Source of the DNA: an uncultured Ignavibacteria bacterium
GTDB taxonomy: Bacteria; Bacteroidota; Ignavibacteria; Kapaibacteriales; Kapaibacteriaceae
NCBI GenBank assembly: GCA_903939735.1
Contig: CAJAIA010000035.1
Coordinates: 1-64,000, forward strand
Direction of reading: 5' to 3'
Length of the DNA stretch: 64,000 nt
Shown here: positions 1-8,838 of the stretch, piece by piece
How positions within the stretch are numbered: position 1 is the stretch's first letter
Layout of the letters: each line of letters begins with the position of its first letter
Made by a program: the position numbers and the translations under genes
Notes under the pieces: generated by a model
Seen by the model: only the letters and a program-made list of their open reading frames with translations
What the model was told of the DNA's origin: nothing
The model's database searches: none

Positions 1-1080
1 AACAACATTGAACTTGGTTTTTACCTTGAACTCCCGCTTGTCCTGTCCCGGCGCAATGAAGGTACGTCCCACATAATGCGAACGGATCAAGCCAATCTCA
101 TAGCGCGACGGATGAATGCGATCATTTACGCGTGCATAGCCAAGCGTCGCGGTGTTCCCCGAATCAGGAACGGCGATTACGACAACTTTGTCGTCATCTC
201 CATTGCCAAGCACGGGGCTCTCTTCTGCAAGCGTCTTGCCGAGTCTCCGGCGAACCTTGTCAACTGCATGCCCGAAGATCTGAGAGTCTGGACGTGAGAA
301 ATAAATGTACTCGAAGACGCAGTGGTGCGATTCGGTCATCGACTCGTTGATGTAGTACGAGGTGAACTCACCCGTGGCAAACGTCTTCTCGTCGATGACG
401 AGAATCTCGTTGTGCTCAACATCGCGGATGTACTCCGCACTGATGATGTCCAACGCACAGGTCTCCGACGCAACGACATAACCGTATCCATGCTCGTGCT
501 TGATTCGACCAATGCAGAGCGGACGGAATCCGTGGGGGTCACGAGAAGCATAGAGTGCATTCTCAGACATCATGACCAGAGAGTACGCGCCCTTGGCTGT
601 CAGTACAGCCTCGCGTATCTGCTCGATCTGTGTTTGCTTCTTGCTCCGAGCAATCAAGTGAAGAAAGAGCTCGCTGTCGGTTGTCGTCTGAAAGATGGCT
701 CCGTCGGTCTTCAACTGCTCACGAAGCACACGAGTGTTCGTCAGATTACCATTGTGCGCCAGTGCGAAGTTGCCGCCTGTGTAGTTGAAGTGGAACGGCT
801 GAATGTTCGCAAGTGAGTTGCTTCCCGTTGTCGAGTAGCGGTTATGACCAATTGCAGCAGAACCCTTGAGTGTCGACGGAAACACCTTGTGATCTGAAAA
901 CACATCAAGTACCAGACCTTCGCCCTTATGAACACCAAAGCGCTTTCGGCCATTGGCATCATCGGTATACATCGTCACGATACCCGCAGCTTCTTGTCCG
1001 CGATGCTGAAGCGCATGAAGCGCGTAGTACGAGAGAACAGCTGCTTGTGGGTGATTAATCACGCCGACGATGCCACACAT
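1..1080 (-). CDS. purF: Amidophosphoribosyltransferase, 3' end cut by window edge
   Basis: This enzyme transfers the glutamine amide to PRPP in the first committed step of purine synthesis. The frame is open for 360 codons from the ATG at 1080 and runs off the left edge. It begins MCGIVGVI, so Cys2 becomes the N-terminal nucleophile of the class II glutaminase after Met removal. HALQHRGQEAAG and GHNRYSTTG near the N-terminus are family hallmarks. The start of the phosphoribosyltransferase domain is visible (VPDSGNTATLGYA near residue 300, then GLIRSHYVGRTFI), but the PRPP-binding loop lies beyond the edge. No long propeptide precedes Cys2. The start codon directly abuts the yebC stop codon with no spacer, so the gene is probably translated by coupling as the last visible gene of a three-gene operon. 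Confidence 0.96.
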   Translation of the reverse strand, partial: MCGIVGVINHPQAAVLSYYALHALQHRGQEAAGIVTMYTDDANGRKRFGVHKGEGLVLDVFSDHKVFPSTLKGSAAIGHNRYSTTGSNSLANIQPFHFNYTGGNFALAHNGNLTNTRVLREQLKTDGAIFQTTTDSELFLHLIARSKKQTQIEQIREAVLTAKGAYSLVMMSENALYASRDPHGFRPLCIGRIKHEHGYGYVVASETCALDIISAEYIRDVEHNEILVIDEKTFATGEFTSYYINESMTESHHCVFEYIYFSRPDSQIFGHAVDKVRRRLGKTLAEESPVLGNGDDDKVVVIAVPDSGNTATLGYARVNDRIHPSRYEIGLIRSHYVGRTFIAPGQDKREFKVKTKFNVV

Positions 1081-1797
1081 TTATTCGCTTTCGTTCATGT
1101 TATGAAAGACATTCTGTACGTCGTCATCGTCCTCAAGGCGGTCAAGCAACTTGATGAGATCCTCGGCCTGTTCGTCAGAGAGCGTTACCGTGTTGTTCGG
1201 AATGCGACGCAGTTCGGCAGTTGTTACGGCGATACCAGCCGCCTCAAGTGCACGTTGCATGTTGATGAAGTCGTGAAACGACGTGTACGCCACGATGTCA
1301 TCGTCCTGATCAACGATATCTTCGGCACCATGCTCGATCAACGTGAGTTCCAGTTCCTCGCGATTGACATCCGCTGCTGGGATGGTGAACACACCCTTCC
1401 GATCGAAGATGAACTCCAGTGAACCCGAAGTTCCGAGCTGTCCGCCATACTTGTTGAAGTACGAGCGAATGTTCGCTACCGTTCGCGTTGGGTTATCGGT
1501 GGCCGTTTCGATCCATACGGCTACGCCGTGCGGACCATACCCCTCGTAGTTCGACTCTTCGAGGCTTGCCGCGTCCTTTGCTGAGGCCTTCTTAATGGCG
1601 TTCTCAACATTGTCCTTCGGCATGTTGGCCGCCTTCGCGTTCTGGATAATTACGCGCAGACGTGGATTGAGCTCAGGATCAGCTCCGCCAGTTTTGACGG
1701 CAACTGAGATTTCCTTTCCGAGCTTCGTAAAGGTCTTCGACATGTTCGCCCAGCGCTTCTCTTTGCGTGCGCGGCGAAATTCAAACGCTCTTCCCAT
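1081..1797 (-). CDS. yebC: YebC/PmpR/TACO1 family protein
   Basis: The 238 residues match the usual length of the YebC/TACO1 family. Members act as DNA-binding regulators or as translation factors that relieve ribosome stalling at proline-rich stretches; the sequence does not show which. The N-terminus MGRAFEFRRARKEKRWANMS, the segment NPRLRVIIQNAKAANMPKDN near residue 45, and the acidic C-terminus are typical. The gene lies between a GNAT-like gene upstream and purF downstream. Stop and start codons abut with zero spacing on both sides, indicating a single transcript. A translation factor role would suit a proteome that includes a long polyproline hinge (gene at 42376), but that link is inference. 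Confidence 0.93.
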   Translation of the reverse strand: MGRAFEFRRARKEKRWANMSKTFTKLGKEISVAVKTGGADPELNPRLRVIIQNAKAANMPKDNVENAIKKASAKDAASLEESNYEGYGPHGVAVWIETATDNPTRTVANIRSYFNKYGGQLGTSGSLEFIFDRKGVFTIPAADVNREELELTLIEHGAEDIVDQDDDIVAYTSFHDFINMQRALEAAGIAVTTAELRRIPNNTVTLSDEQAEDLIKLLDRLEDDDDVQNVFHNMNESE

Positions 1798-2922
1798 TTA
1801 GATACCCTTGTCGTAGAGGCGATACGTGCGATAGCGTTCGCCATGCATCGTTGTTGTGAGCCCCTTGTTCATCATTTCGTTGCTTTCAAGAATCCAGCTG
1901 GCTTCCCCCTTGAGAATGCCACGCTGTTTCGCACGCTCGCCGATCTCCATGTACATCGCAGCATCGATGCCGAGGTTGCGAAACTCTGGCAACACGCCGA
2001 GCACGATGATGCGGCAGAGATCGATCTTCGATCGCTTCGTAAGTAGGTGATAGATCCCAGTGAGGAGTCCACCACTCTTGTTGTGCACAAAGCATTGGTT
2101 AACGTCAGGCAGTGCGAGACAGAAGCCAGCGATCTTTCCACGGCATTCAACAATGAACACCAGGTTCGGATCAGCGATTTGCTTGAGATCGGCTGCAAGG
2201 AAGTCAAACTCTTCGTCTGTGAACTTGACGAAGCCCCAGTTCTTCTCCCATCCTTCGTTGTAGATGTGCTTGAGTGTCTCGACGTCTCGCTTGAACTGCG
2301 CTGTATTCTTGAAGTTCAACGAGCGAAACACAAGTTCATTCCGCTGCACGACAACGTTGAACAGACGCTTCATTTTATCGGATGCGTAGTTCTCGTTGCG
2401 GAGGAGGTAGGCATAGAGGTCTTGCGACTTGCCATATCCTGCGCCTTCAATCAACCCTGCGTAGTACGGAGGGTTATAGGTCATCAACACCACAGGTGTT
2501 CCGTCGAAGCCATCGATGAGCAATCCGCATTCGTCGTTCATTGACGGGTTCACTGGACCGCGGCAGACGTCTTTGCCACGTTCTCGCAGCCATGCTTCTG
2601 CTGCACGCAGGAGTTCGTTGGCGACAGATTGATCGTTAATGCATTCAAAGAAGCCGAAGAACCCAACATTGTCTTCATGCTCAATGTTGTGATTCGCATT
2701 CGTAATCGCTGCGATGCGACCAACAATTGCGCCATTGCGTTCGGCAAGGAAGAGCTGAATGCTTGAATGCTTGTAGAACGGGTTCTTCTCTGTGTTGAGA
2801 AGTTTCTTGCGATCCATCAGCAAGGGCGGCGCCCAATACGGGTCATTCTTATAGAACAACCACTGTGCCTTGATGAACGAGTTTGTCTCGTTCTTCTGTA
2901 GGGCGCGCACGGTACAATTCAT
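1798..2922 (-). CDS. GNAT-fold acetyltransferase-like protein
   Basis: This 374-residue protein has an acyltransferase-like fold. FLAERNGAIVGRIAAITNA near residue 65 resembles GNAT strands, and RIIVLGVLPEFRNLGIDAAM near residue 310 resembles a GNAT acetyl-CoA-binding strand and loop. Substrate is unknown. An upstream in-frame start exists (2985), but I chose the ATG at 2922 for two reasons. A TAnnTTTG promoter box ends 3 nt before it, and the product MNCTVRALQKNE starts where the conserved fold begins. The mRNA would then be essentially leaderless. The gene leads the operon with yebC and purF. Function as a bona fide acetyltransferase is inferred from fold-like motifs only. Confidence 0.78.
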   Translation of the reverse strand: MNCTVRALQKNETNSFIKAQWLFYKNDPYWAPPLLMDRKKLLNTEKNPFYKHSSIQLFLAERNGAIVGRIAAITNANHNIEHEDNVGFFGFFECINDQSVANELLRAAEAWLRERGKDVCRGPVNPSMNDECGLLIDGFDGTPVVLMTYNPPYYAGLIEGAGYGKSQDLYAYLLRNENYASDKMKRLFNVVVQRNELVFRSLNFKNTAQFKRDVETLKHIYNEGWEKNWGFVKFTDEEFDFLAADLKQIADPNLVFIVECRGKIAGFCLALPDVNQCFVHNKSGGLLTGIYHLLTKRSKIDLCRIIVLGVLPEFRNLGIDAAMYMEIGERAKQRGILKGEASWILESNEMMNKGLTTTMHGERYRTYRLYDKGI

Positions 2923-2925
2923 GTG

Positions 2926-2933
2926 CAAAGATA
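2926..2933 (-). promoter_or_regulatory. Bacteroidota-type -7 promoter box TATCTTTG
   Basis: On the minus strand TATCTTTG matches the TAnnTTTG -7 consensus of the Bacteroidota primary sigma factor. It ends 3 nt before the ATG at 2922, leaving no room for a ribosome binding site, so the GNAT-like/yebC/purF transcript would start at or next to the start codon. I see no clear -33 element. Confidence 0.6.
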
Positions 2934-2994
2934 CCAAGGATCGTGTGTCGTATCTTCCATGATTCCTTCGAATCGTCAGTATCACGGGGTCGGT

Positions 2995-4335
2995 ATGTCA
3001 CTGAAGCACATTCTTCTTGCCATTCTTCTGCCATTGGCACTGGTCTCTCTGCATGCAGGGGAGCATCCGCAGGCCGACCGCCATCGAGCCACGGCGAAGC
3101 GTATGCTCGAATGGACTACGGCTGACAAGGGGCTTTACCCGCTTCTTGCTGACTTCACCGATCATTATCCAAAGCGTCTATCGGGTTCCCAGTTCCTTGA
3201 GCGGGGTCTCGACTGGATTATCGCCAAGATGAAGGCCGAGGGGTGGGACGTAACAACGCAGGACGTCATGGTTCCCCATTGGGAGCGGGGTGCTGAGTCG
3301 CTCACGCTGCAGGGTCCGTACACGCGCTCCATGCCCTTCTGCGCTTTGGGAGGCAGCATCGGTACGGGCGGAAAGCCGCTGCGCGCGAAGGTCCTTGTCG
3401 TGAGTTCCTTTGCTGAGCTCGCTCAACGTGCTGCCGATGCAAAGGGTAGGATTGTCGTGTACAATGTGCCGTTCACGACGTACGGCGAAACGGTGCGATA
3501 TCGTTCGTCTGGTGCATCGGAGGCCGCTCGGTATGGTGCCGTAGCATCGCTTGTGCGCTCGGTGGGTCCCTACGGCATACAGACGCCGCATACAGGGGGC
3601 ATGGGCTATCAGGATTCCGTGGCAAAGATCCCCGCTGGAGCGATTACCATCGAAGATGCGCTGCTTCTGCAACGCTTTCAGGAGCGTGGCGAAACTGTTG
3701 AACTCGAACTTTCCATGTCGGCTCGATGGCTCCCTGAGGCGAAGTCACGCAATGTGATGATTGAAATCAAGGGTTCGGAACTCCCGAACGAAGTGGTCGT
3801 GATGGGCGGCCATATCGATTCGTGGGATCTCGGGACGGGTGCAATGGATGATGCCGGTGGATGCTTCGTGGCTTGGCGCGCACTGACCATGATGCGTCAG
3901 CTCGGTCTGCGTCCGAAGCGCACGATCCGTGTATGCTTCTGGACGAACGAAGAGAATGGCCTCCGCGGTGGTAATGCCTATGCCGAACTGACGAAGAACG
4001 AGCGACATGTTCTCGCGATCGAAAGTGATGCGGGTACGTTTGCCCCGACGGGTTTCAATTGCAGTGATACCGGTGCCTACCGCCAGTACATGGAAGAGAT
4101 GGCAACATTGCTCGTACCAATCAATGCGAATCGCATCGAGACCGGCGGTGGTGGAGCAGATATTGGTCCGCTCAAGAAGTATGGTGCGGTACTCATGGGC
4201 CTGGAAGTCCAAGGCGACCGCTACTTCTGGTATCACCATACTGAAGGTGATACGATTGATAAGCTCAAGGAGCATGAGATGAACGACTGCGTCTATGCGA
4301 TGGCAATCATCGCGTGGGCCGGCGCACATCAGTAG
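2995..4335 (+). CDS. Secreted M28 family metallopeptidase (carboxypeptidase Q-like)
   Basis: A dizinc aminopeptidase/carboxypeptidase of 446 residues, probably periplasmic or secreted. The chosen ATG gives MSLKHILLAILLPLALVSLH, a clear signal peptide ending near AGEHPQ; the longer frame from GTG 2923 only adds a non-signal extension. Metal and catalytic motifs of M28 are complete: GGHIDSWD near residue 272, DDAGG near 284, NEENG near 317, ESDAG near 342 and HHTEGD near 412. An insert between about residues 110 and 240 corresponds to the protease-associated domain. The 3' end overlaps the convergent glycosyltransferase gene by 29 bp. It is distinct from the PDZ-bearing M28 enzyme at 5465. Confidence 0.92.
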   Translation: MSLKHILLAILLPLALVSLHAGEHPQADRHRATAKRMLEWTTADKGLYPLLADFTDHYPKRLSGSQFLERGLDWIIAKMKAEGWDVTTQDVMVPHWERGAESLTLQGPYTRSMPFCALGGSIGTGGKPLRAKVLVVSSFAELAQRAADAKGRIVVYNVPFTTYGETVRYRSSGASEAARYGAVASLVRSVGPYGIQTPHTGGMGYQDSVAKIPAGAITIEDALLLQRFQERGETVELELSMSARWLPEAKSRNVMIEIKGSELPNEVVVMGGHIDSWDLGTGAMDDAGGCFVAWRALTMMRQLGLRPKRTIRVCFWTNEENGLRGGNAYAELTKNERHVLAIESDAGTFAPTGFNCSDTGAYRQYMEEMATLLVPINANRIETGGGGADIGPLKKYGAVLMGLEVQGDRYFWYHHTEGDTIDKLKEHEMNDCVYAMAIIAWAGAHQ

Positions 4336-5458
4336 TGCGAGCTGCTGCGGCGAGCACGTTCCAAACCTGTTCTGCTGCATGATCCCATGAGAAGGCTTCT
4401 GCACGTGCATGGCCCGCGGCAATCAATTGCTCTCGCTGTGATGCATCGCCTGTGATGCGATGCATAGCGGAACAGATAGCGTCGATGGACATTGGATCGC
4501 ATAACAGCGCAGCATCAGCAACTACCTCAGGTAGGCAGCTCGTTGTTGACGTGATCACAGGAACACCGGCACGCATGGCCTCCACGGCGGGCAATCCAAA
4601 GCCTTCGAACAAACTCACGAACAGAAGTGCATCGGCTGAACCAACCACTTCAACGAGCTCTGCCTGCGGAAGATGTCCGGTGATCACAACGCGCGACTGA
4701 TGCTTCATTCCGTTGTATGCGGAGATTATCTCTGCGTCCCAACCCGAGTTGGAACCCGCCAGCACAAGGCGATGCGTTGCACCGTGCGTGTCACAATACC
4801 GGTCGAACGCCATCAGCATACGCGCGATGTTCTTGCGTGCATGTTGAGCGCCAACAACAACGAAGTACCTATCACCATCAGCGACGCGATGCTGAACTGC
4901 GGAGCGTTGTTCCGGTGATTGTACGTGAAAGTCCTGATTGACGCCGTTGTAGATCCGCGTGATCTGCTCACGTGCAACATGATAGCGATCATGAATATCA
5001 TCGCGACAGAAGTCGGAGATCGTGATGACGTGTGCGGCTGTCGATGCAAACTCTGGCATGAAGGTACGGTAGTACCATCGGACAAGCCGCGGCATGAACC
5101 AACCGTCGTGTTCGAAGTTTAGGTCGTGTATCACAGGTACAGAAGGCACGTCAGTACCAAGACACAGAAATCCGTCTGGCGAGAAGAACACATCGGGTTT
5201 GTGCTTCGCGAGCGCGCGGCGAATGCTCCATTCGAACCACGCGATCCAGAGGAAGGGGTGTCGTGCCGGTGGACGGAGCACGACGGGCGTGACGTTGGGT
5301 CCGAAGACAAACCGATTGTCGAAGGCTCGGTCGAAGAACAGCACGAACTCAACATCAGGGTGCTGTTCTACCAGTCGCTTGGTGATCTCGTAGGTATACC
5401 ATCCGAGACCCTCGAGCTTGTTCGAGAGCAGGAACCGTGCGTTGATGGCAATGCGCAT
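4307..5458 (-). CDS. Family 4 glycosyltransferase
   Basis: A retaining GT-B glycosyltransferase of 383 residues that would move a sugar from a nucleotide-sugar onto a lipid- or glycan-bound acceptor at the cytoplasmic membrane face. The N-terminus MRIAINARFLLSNKLEGLGW carries the glycine-rich acceptor-side loop. GAQHARKN near residue 208 opens the donor domain, and FEGFGLPAVEAM near residue 284 is the E-x7-E motif that binds the donor nucleotide-sugar. Substrate cannot be read from the sequence. It sits 6 nt downstream of the M28-PDZ peptidase gene and shares its transcript. A polysaccharide flippase is encoded divergently next door, which suggests a surface glycan role (inference). Confidence 0.9.
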   Translation of the reverse strand: MRIAINARFLLSNKLEGLGWYTYEITKRLVEQHPDVEFVLFFDRAFDNRFVFGPNVTPVVLRPPARHPFLWIAWFEWSIRRALAKHKPDVFFSPDGFLCLGTDVPSVPVIHDLNFEHDGWFMPRLVRWYYRTFMPEFASTAAHVITISDFCRDDIHDRYHVAREQITRIYNGVNQDFHVQSPEQRSAVQHRVADGDRYFVVVGAQHARKNIARMLMAFDRYCDTHGATHRLVLAGSNSGWDAEIISAYNGMKHQSRVVITGHLPQAELVEVVGSADALLFVSLFEGFGLPAVEAMRAGVPVITSTTSCLPEVVADAALLCDPMSIDAICSAMHRITGDASQREQLIAAGHARAEAFSWDHAAEQVWNVLAAAARTTDVRRPTR

Positions 5459-5464
5459 CGTTGC

Positions 5465-7291
5465 TTACTTGCCGCCGAAGGTGACCTTCATCGTCACAGG
5501 CTTTTCGTTGCGAAGCACCGTTACCTCTGTTGTGTCGCCGGGCTTGAACGCGCCCAGCGCTGTCATCAAATCGTAGATATTCTTGATGGTTGTTGCGCCC
5601 ATCTTCGTGACGATATCCTCGCCCTTCAGGCCGGCCTTCTCAGCAGCTGAATTTGCCTTCACACCAGTAATGCGCAGGCCCTGCGGATCATCGCTATAGT
5701 CAGGAACCACGCCGAAGGACACCTTAAGGGCAATGCTAGACGACTGTGATGTTGACTGCTTCTCGGCACCCTGCGTAAACTCCGGACGCTTTGGCGCATC
5801 GGCCACACGGCGAACGATGTTCTCTACCATGGTAACAATCGCTGCCTGACCGTCTGCATTGAGCTTGTCGTGCGTATCGGTTGGTCGGTGATAATCGCTA
5901 TGTAGCCCAGTGAAGAAGAACAGCACGGGAATACTCTTTGCCGTAAAGGATGAGTGATCGCTCGGACCAAATCCATCGGCCGTTGTCGAAATCGTGAACT
6001 GCGTGCCAACCTTCGTCGAATCGATCAGCGCTGGCCACACGGGGGATGTACCGACACCTTGAATATTCAGCTTCTTATTCGTCATCCGACCAATCATGTC
6101 GAGATTGATCATGGCTGTAACCTTCGACAGCGGAAGCGTCGGATTGGAAACCCAGTGCTTTGAACCAAGAAGCCCCTTTTCTTCGCCGCTGAACCCCATC
6201 ACAACAATTGAGCGTCGTGGTGGATTTTCTGAAAACCGCATTGCAAGCTCAAGCATGCCAGCTGTGCCCGAGGCATTATCGTCTGCGCCATAGTGGATGG
6301 CGGGCGTAGGGGAGGCAGCCAGTGAGTTTTCATCACCCATGCCAAGGTGATCATAGTGCGCGCCGATCACAACGTATTCGTTCGATACCGATGGGTCAGA
6401 GCCAGGGATCAATCCGATGATGTTACTTGTAATGCTCTCGGTGAAGACGAGTGAGGTTGTGACCGTTGCTCGTGTGTTCACCAAGACAAAGGACATTGGC
6501 TTCTTTGTCTTCTCGATCTCGGTTTCGGCGACGAACAGCGAGGTGCCCTTTGGCGGAAAGATCTTTGCGCAGGATGAGCGACGTGCCTGCAATGCGAGAA
6601 TGCCCGAGTTCTTTCCCAACCTGTCGAGTCCGAACCGCGCCAGCACATCTGCAGAATCACCGCGCTCGTTGACGAAGATCACTGCAAGCGCACCCTTGTC
6701 GCGGGCGCGAGTTGCCTTCGAGCGAACAGACGCTTGCTGTGAGTACACGGGGTCCTTCGCTGCCCATTTCGGAACACCGCGCAGAATGACGACGATCTTG
6801 TCCTTTACATCGATCGATGCGAAGTCATCATAGGTTGGCGATGTGAGGCCGTAACCGGCAAACACCACGTCGCCCGTTGCTGTGCCCGACTCTGAAAAGC
6901 CCCATGGCTGATAGTCGACGCCTACCTTCCAACCGAGTTTCGTCGGCTTCACTTGATCAAGCGGAATGCCCGGGCGTTCGATGCGCACCTCATACGTCAC
7001 TGTATTGTCGGCACCCAGTGCCACGCCTGACGTCAGTCGAAACGTATCGCGATATCCGTCACGACCAGCCGGTTGCACCTGAAACGTCGTGAGCTGATCG
7101 ATCAGATACGCTGCGGCGTTTTCGATGCCACGCGTACCGGGTGCACGACCCGTGCAGCTGTCGGACGCGAGATACTCAGCGTGCTTGTAGAGTCGCATAC
7201 CCTCGAGGGTAGACGGAACCTGTGCGATGAGGTGAGTGCAGACTCCCGTGAGGATGAGTACTGCAGAAAGCAGAAAACGCCGTGTACGCAT
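5465..7291 (-). CDS. Secreted M28 peptidase with PA and PDZ domains
   Basis: A 608-residue exported aminopeptidase-type protein. MRTRRFLLSAVLILTGVCTH followed by LIAQ is a signal peptide. A protease-associated region occupies about residues 120-260. The M28 core has HYDHLG near 312, DDNASGT near 335, SGEEKG near 365 and a late PSDHSSF motif, so the dizinc site looks complete. The C-terminal 80 residues form a PDZ domain (GLRITGVKANSAAEKAGLKG), which usually binds substrate C-termini or recruits partners. No T9SS sorting domain is present, so a periplasmic location is more likely than the surface. It is the first gene of a two-gene minus-strand unit with the glycosyltransferase and has its own divergent promoter. 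Confidence 0.93.
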   Translation of the reverse strand: MRTRRFLLSAVLILTGVCTHLIAQVPSTLEGMRLYKHAEYLASDSCTGRAPGTRGIENAAAYLIDQLTTFQVQPAGRDGYRDTFRLTSGVALGADNTVTYEVRIERPGIPLDQVKPTKLGWKVGVDYQPWGFSESGTATGDVVFAGYGLTSPTYDDFASIDVKDKIVVILRGVPKWAAKDPVYSQQASVRSKATRARDKGALAVIFVNERGDSADVLARFGLDRLGKNSGILALQARRSSCAKIFPPKGTSLFVAETEIEKTKKPMSFVLVNTRATVTTSLVFTESITSNIIGLIPGSDPSVSNEYVVIGAHYDHLGMGDENSLAASPTPAIHYGADDNASGTAGMLELAMRFSENPPRRSIVVMGFSGEEKGLLGSKHWVSNPTLPLSKVTAMINLDMIGRMTNKKLNIQGVGTSPVWPALIDSTKVGTQFTISTTADGFGPSDHSSFTAKSIPVLFFFTGLHSDYHRPTDTHDKLNADGQAAIVTMVENIVRRVADAPKRPEFTQGAEKQSTSQSSSIALKVSFGVVPDYSDDPQGLRITGVKANSAAEKAGLKGEDIVTKMGATTIKNIYDLMTALGAFKPGDTTEVTVLRNEKPVTMKVTFGGK

Positions 7292-7303
7292 GTTGACCTG
7301 ACC

Positions 7304-7311
7304 TATGTTTG
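7304..7311 (+). promoter_or_regulatory. -7 promoter box TATGTTTG for the flippase gene
   Basis: TATGTTTG fits TAnnTTTG and lies about 50 nt upstream of the flippase ATG at 7363. It faces away from, and lies next to, the minus-strand box at 7320-7327, giving a compact divergent promoter region. Confidence 0.5.
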
Positions 7312-7319
7312 CAGACTCA

Positions 7320-7327
7320 CAAATCTA
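7320..7327 (-). promoter_or_regulatory. -7 promoter box TAGATTTG for the M28-PDZ operon
   Basis: On the minus strand TAGATTTG fits TAnnTTTG and ends 28 nt before the ATG at 7291, leaving a short leader. It would drive the peptidase/glycosyltransferase pair. Confidence 0.5.
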
Positions 7328-7362
7328 CGTTCCATCGCTGCCGCACACCAACGCTGTCTGCC

Positions 7363-8838
7363 ATGCAGTCAAAGATTCGCGCACTTGCCTCTGATACTCT
7401 CGTCTACGGTGTGTCCACCGTGTTGGGCAGGTTCCTTACGTTCCTGCTCACTCCTCTGTACACGAATTACCTTTCGAAAGAGGAAATCGGCGATGTGACG
7501 GCCCTGTACGCAATGATTGCCTTTGTCAACATTGTGTACTCGCTCGGCATGGAACCTGCATTTATGAGGTTTTGGGAGCGTTCAGACGATGCACAGAACC
7601 GACGTGTCTATGCCGTTGCTGTTGCAACCGTCGTAGCTATTGGTTGCGTCGTAACAGGACTGACAGTGCTCGCGGCGGCTCCCATTGCTGCGTCCCCATT
7701 GCTCCAGCTCGGTACAGAAGGTGCGTGGTTTGTAGCGTTGGCATCGCTGATTCCGTTGCTTGATGCAATCGTCCTCATCCCATTTGCCCGTCTTCGCATG
7801 CAGCAACGACCACGCACGTTTGCTGTGCTTCGGTTGGTATCGATCGTGATGACCGTCGCCTTGAACGTGCTCTTCGTCGTTATGCTCCACTGGCGCATGG
7901 AAGGTGTGATTCTCGCGGGAATCCTGGGGAGCGCGACAACCTTGCTGTTCTTCGTGCCACATTATCGTGGTGTGCTTGGAACACTTCGTCGTGAGTGGAG
8001 CACCTGCACGGCACTTCTGCGCGAGATGCTACGCTTTGGATTGCCTACAGTGCCATCGAATTTTTCGTCGATCATGGTGCAGGTTGCTGATCGACCAATC
8101 ATGATGCTCCTTATGGGAAGCGCAGCAGTGGGCGTGTACCAGACGAACTTCCGCCTTGCCATACCGATGATGATGTTCGTTACGGTGTTTGAGTATGCGT
8201 GGAAGCCATTCTACCTGAACCACCGAGATGATCCTGATGCGCCAACGCTCTTTGCGCGCGTGCTGACCATCTTCACGGCTGTCTGTGGAGTGATATTCCT
8301 TGTGACCAGTCTAGCCATGCCGCACATCGTGGCCTTACCATTCGTTGGCGGACGGTTTGTGAATGAAGCCTACTGGTCCGGTTTGAGCATCGTACCAATC
8401 GTCCTGTTCGCCTACTACTTCAACGGCGTCTTCATCAACATGGCTGCTGGTTTTCACATCACTAAGCGGACCTCGTGGTTTCCTATCGCTACTGGTGTGG
8501 CAGCTGTGATCAGTGTTGTTGCGACGTTGGTGTTTGTGCCGATGTTCGGCATGGAGGGTGCCGCATGGGCGAAGGTCGCGTCGTATCTGGCAAGTGCAGG
8601 AATCCTGTACGTCGTGCAACGTCGCATCTATCCGATCGCGTATGATCTGCGTCGCGTCGCTGCAACTGTTCTTGCAACTGCTGTGATCTATGCGGGAGTG
8701 ATGGTTATTCCAGTTGACCATGCTCTTCGGATCCCTGCGGAACTTCTCGCGCTTCCGATCTATCTGGGAACGCTCGCTCTTACAGGTGTTGTTGGAACGT
8801 CAATGATGCAAACACTTATCAAGTTGGTACGACGATGA
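7363..8838 (+). CDS. Polysaccharide biosynthesis / lipid-linked oligosaccharide flippase (MOP superfamily)
   Basis: A 491-residue integral membrane protein with about 12-14 hydrophobic segments, resembling Wzx/RfbX-type flippases that move undecaprenyl-linked glycans across the inner membrane. The N-terminal region VYGVSTVLGRFLTFLLTPLY followed by TNYLSKEEIGDV is the typical first-helix signature of the family. I used the ATG at 7363 (MQSKIRALASD) because the upstream extension from 7309 is hydrophilic and not family-like. The gene overlaps the next start by 4 nt (ATGA), so the two are translationally coupled. A glycosyltransferase on the opposite strand supports a surface polysaccharide role, but the glycan is unknown. 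Confidence 0.9.
   Translation: MQSKIRALASDTLVYGVSTVLGRFLTFLLTPLYTNYLSKEEIGDVTALYAMIAFVNIVYSLGMEPAFMRFWERSDDAQNRRVYAVAVATVVAIGCVVTGLTVLAAAPIAASPLLQLGTEGAWFVALASLIPLLDAIVLIPFARLRMQQRPRTFAVLRLVSIVMTVALNVLFVVMLHWRMEGVILAGILGSATTLLFFVPHYRGVLGTLRREWSTCTALLREMLRFGLPTVPSNFSSIMVQVADRPIMMLLMGSAAVGVYQTNFRLAIPMMMFVTVFEYAWKPFYLNHRDDPDAPTLFARVLTIFTAVCGVIFLVTSLAMPHIVALPFVGGRFVNEAYWSGLSIVPIVLFAYYFNGVFINMAAGFHITKRTSWFPIATGVAAVISVVATLVFVPMFGMEGAAWAKVASYLASAGILYVVQRRIYPIAYDLRRVAATVLATAVIYAGVMVIPVDHALRIPAELLALPIYLGTLALTGVVGTSMMQTLIKLVRR

Noticed and set aside
3745..4422. 225-codon minus-strand frame opposite the M28 peptidase
   Set aside because: It is antisense to conserved catalytic motifs and shows no protein-like composition.
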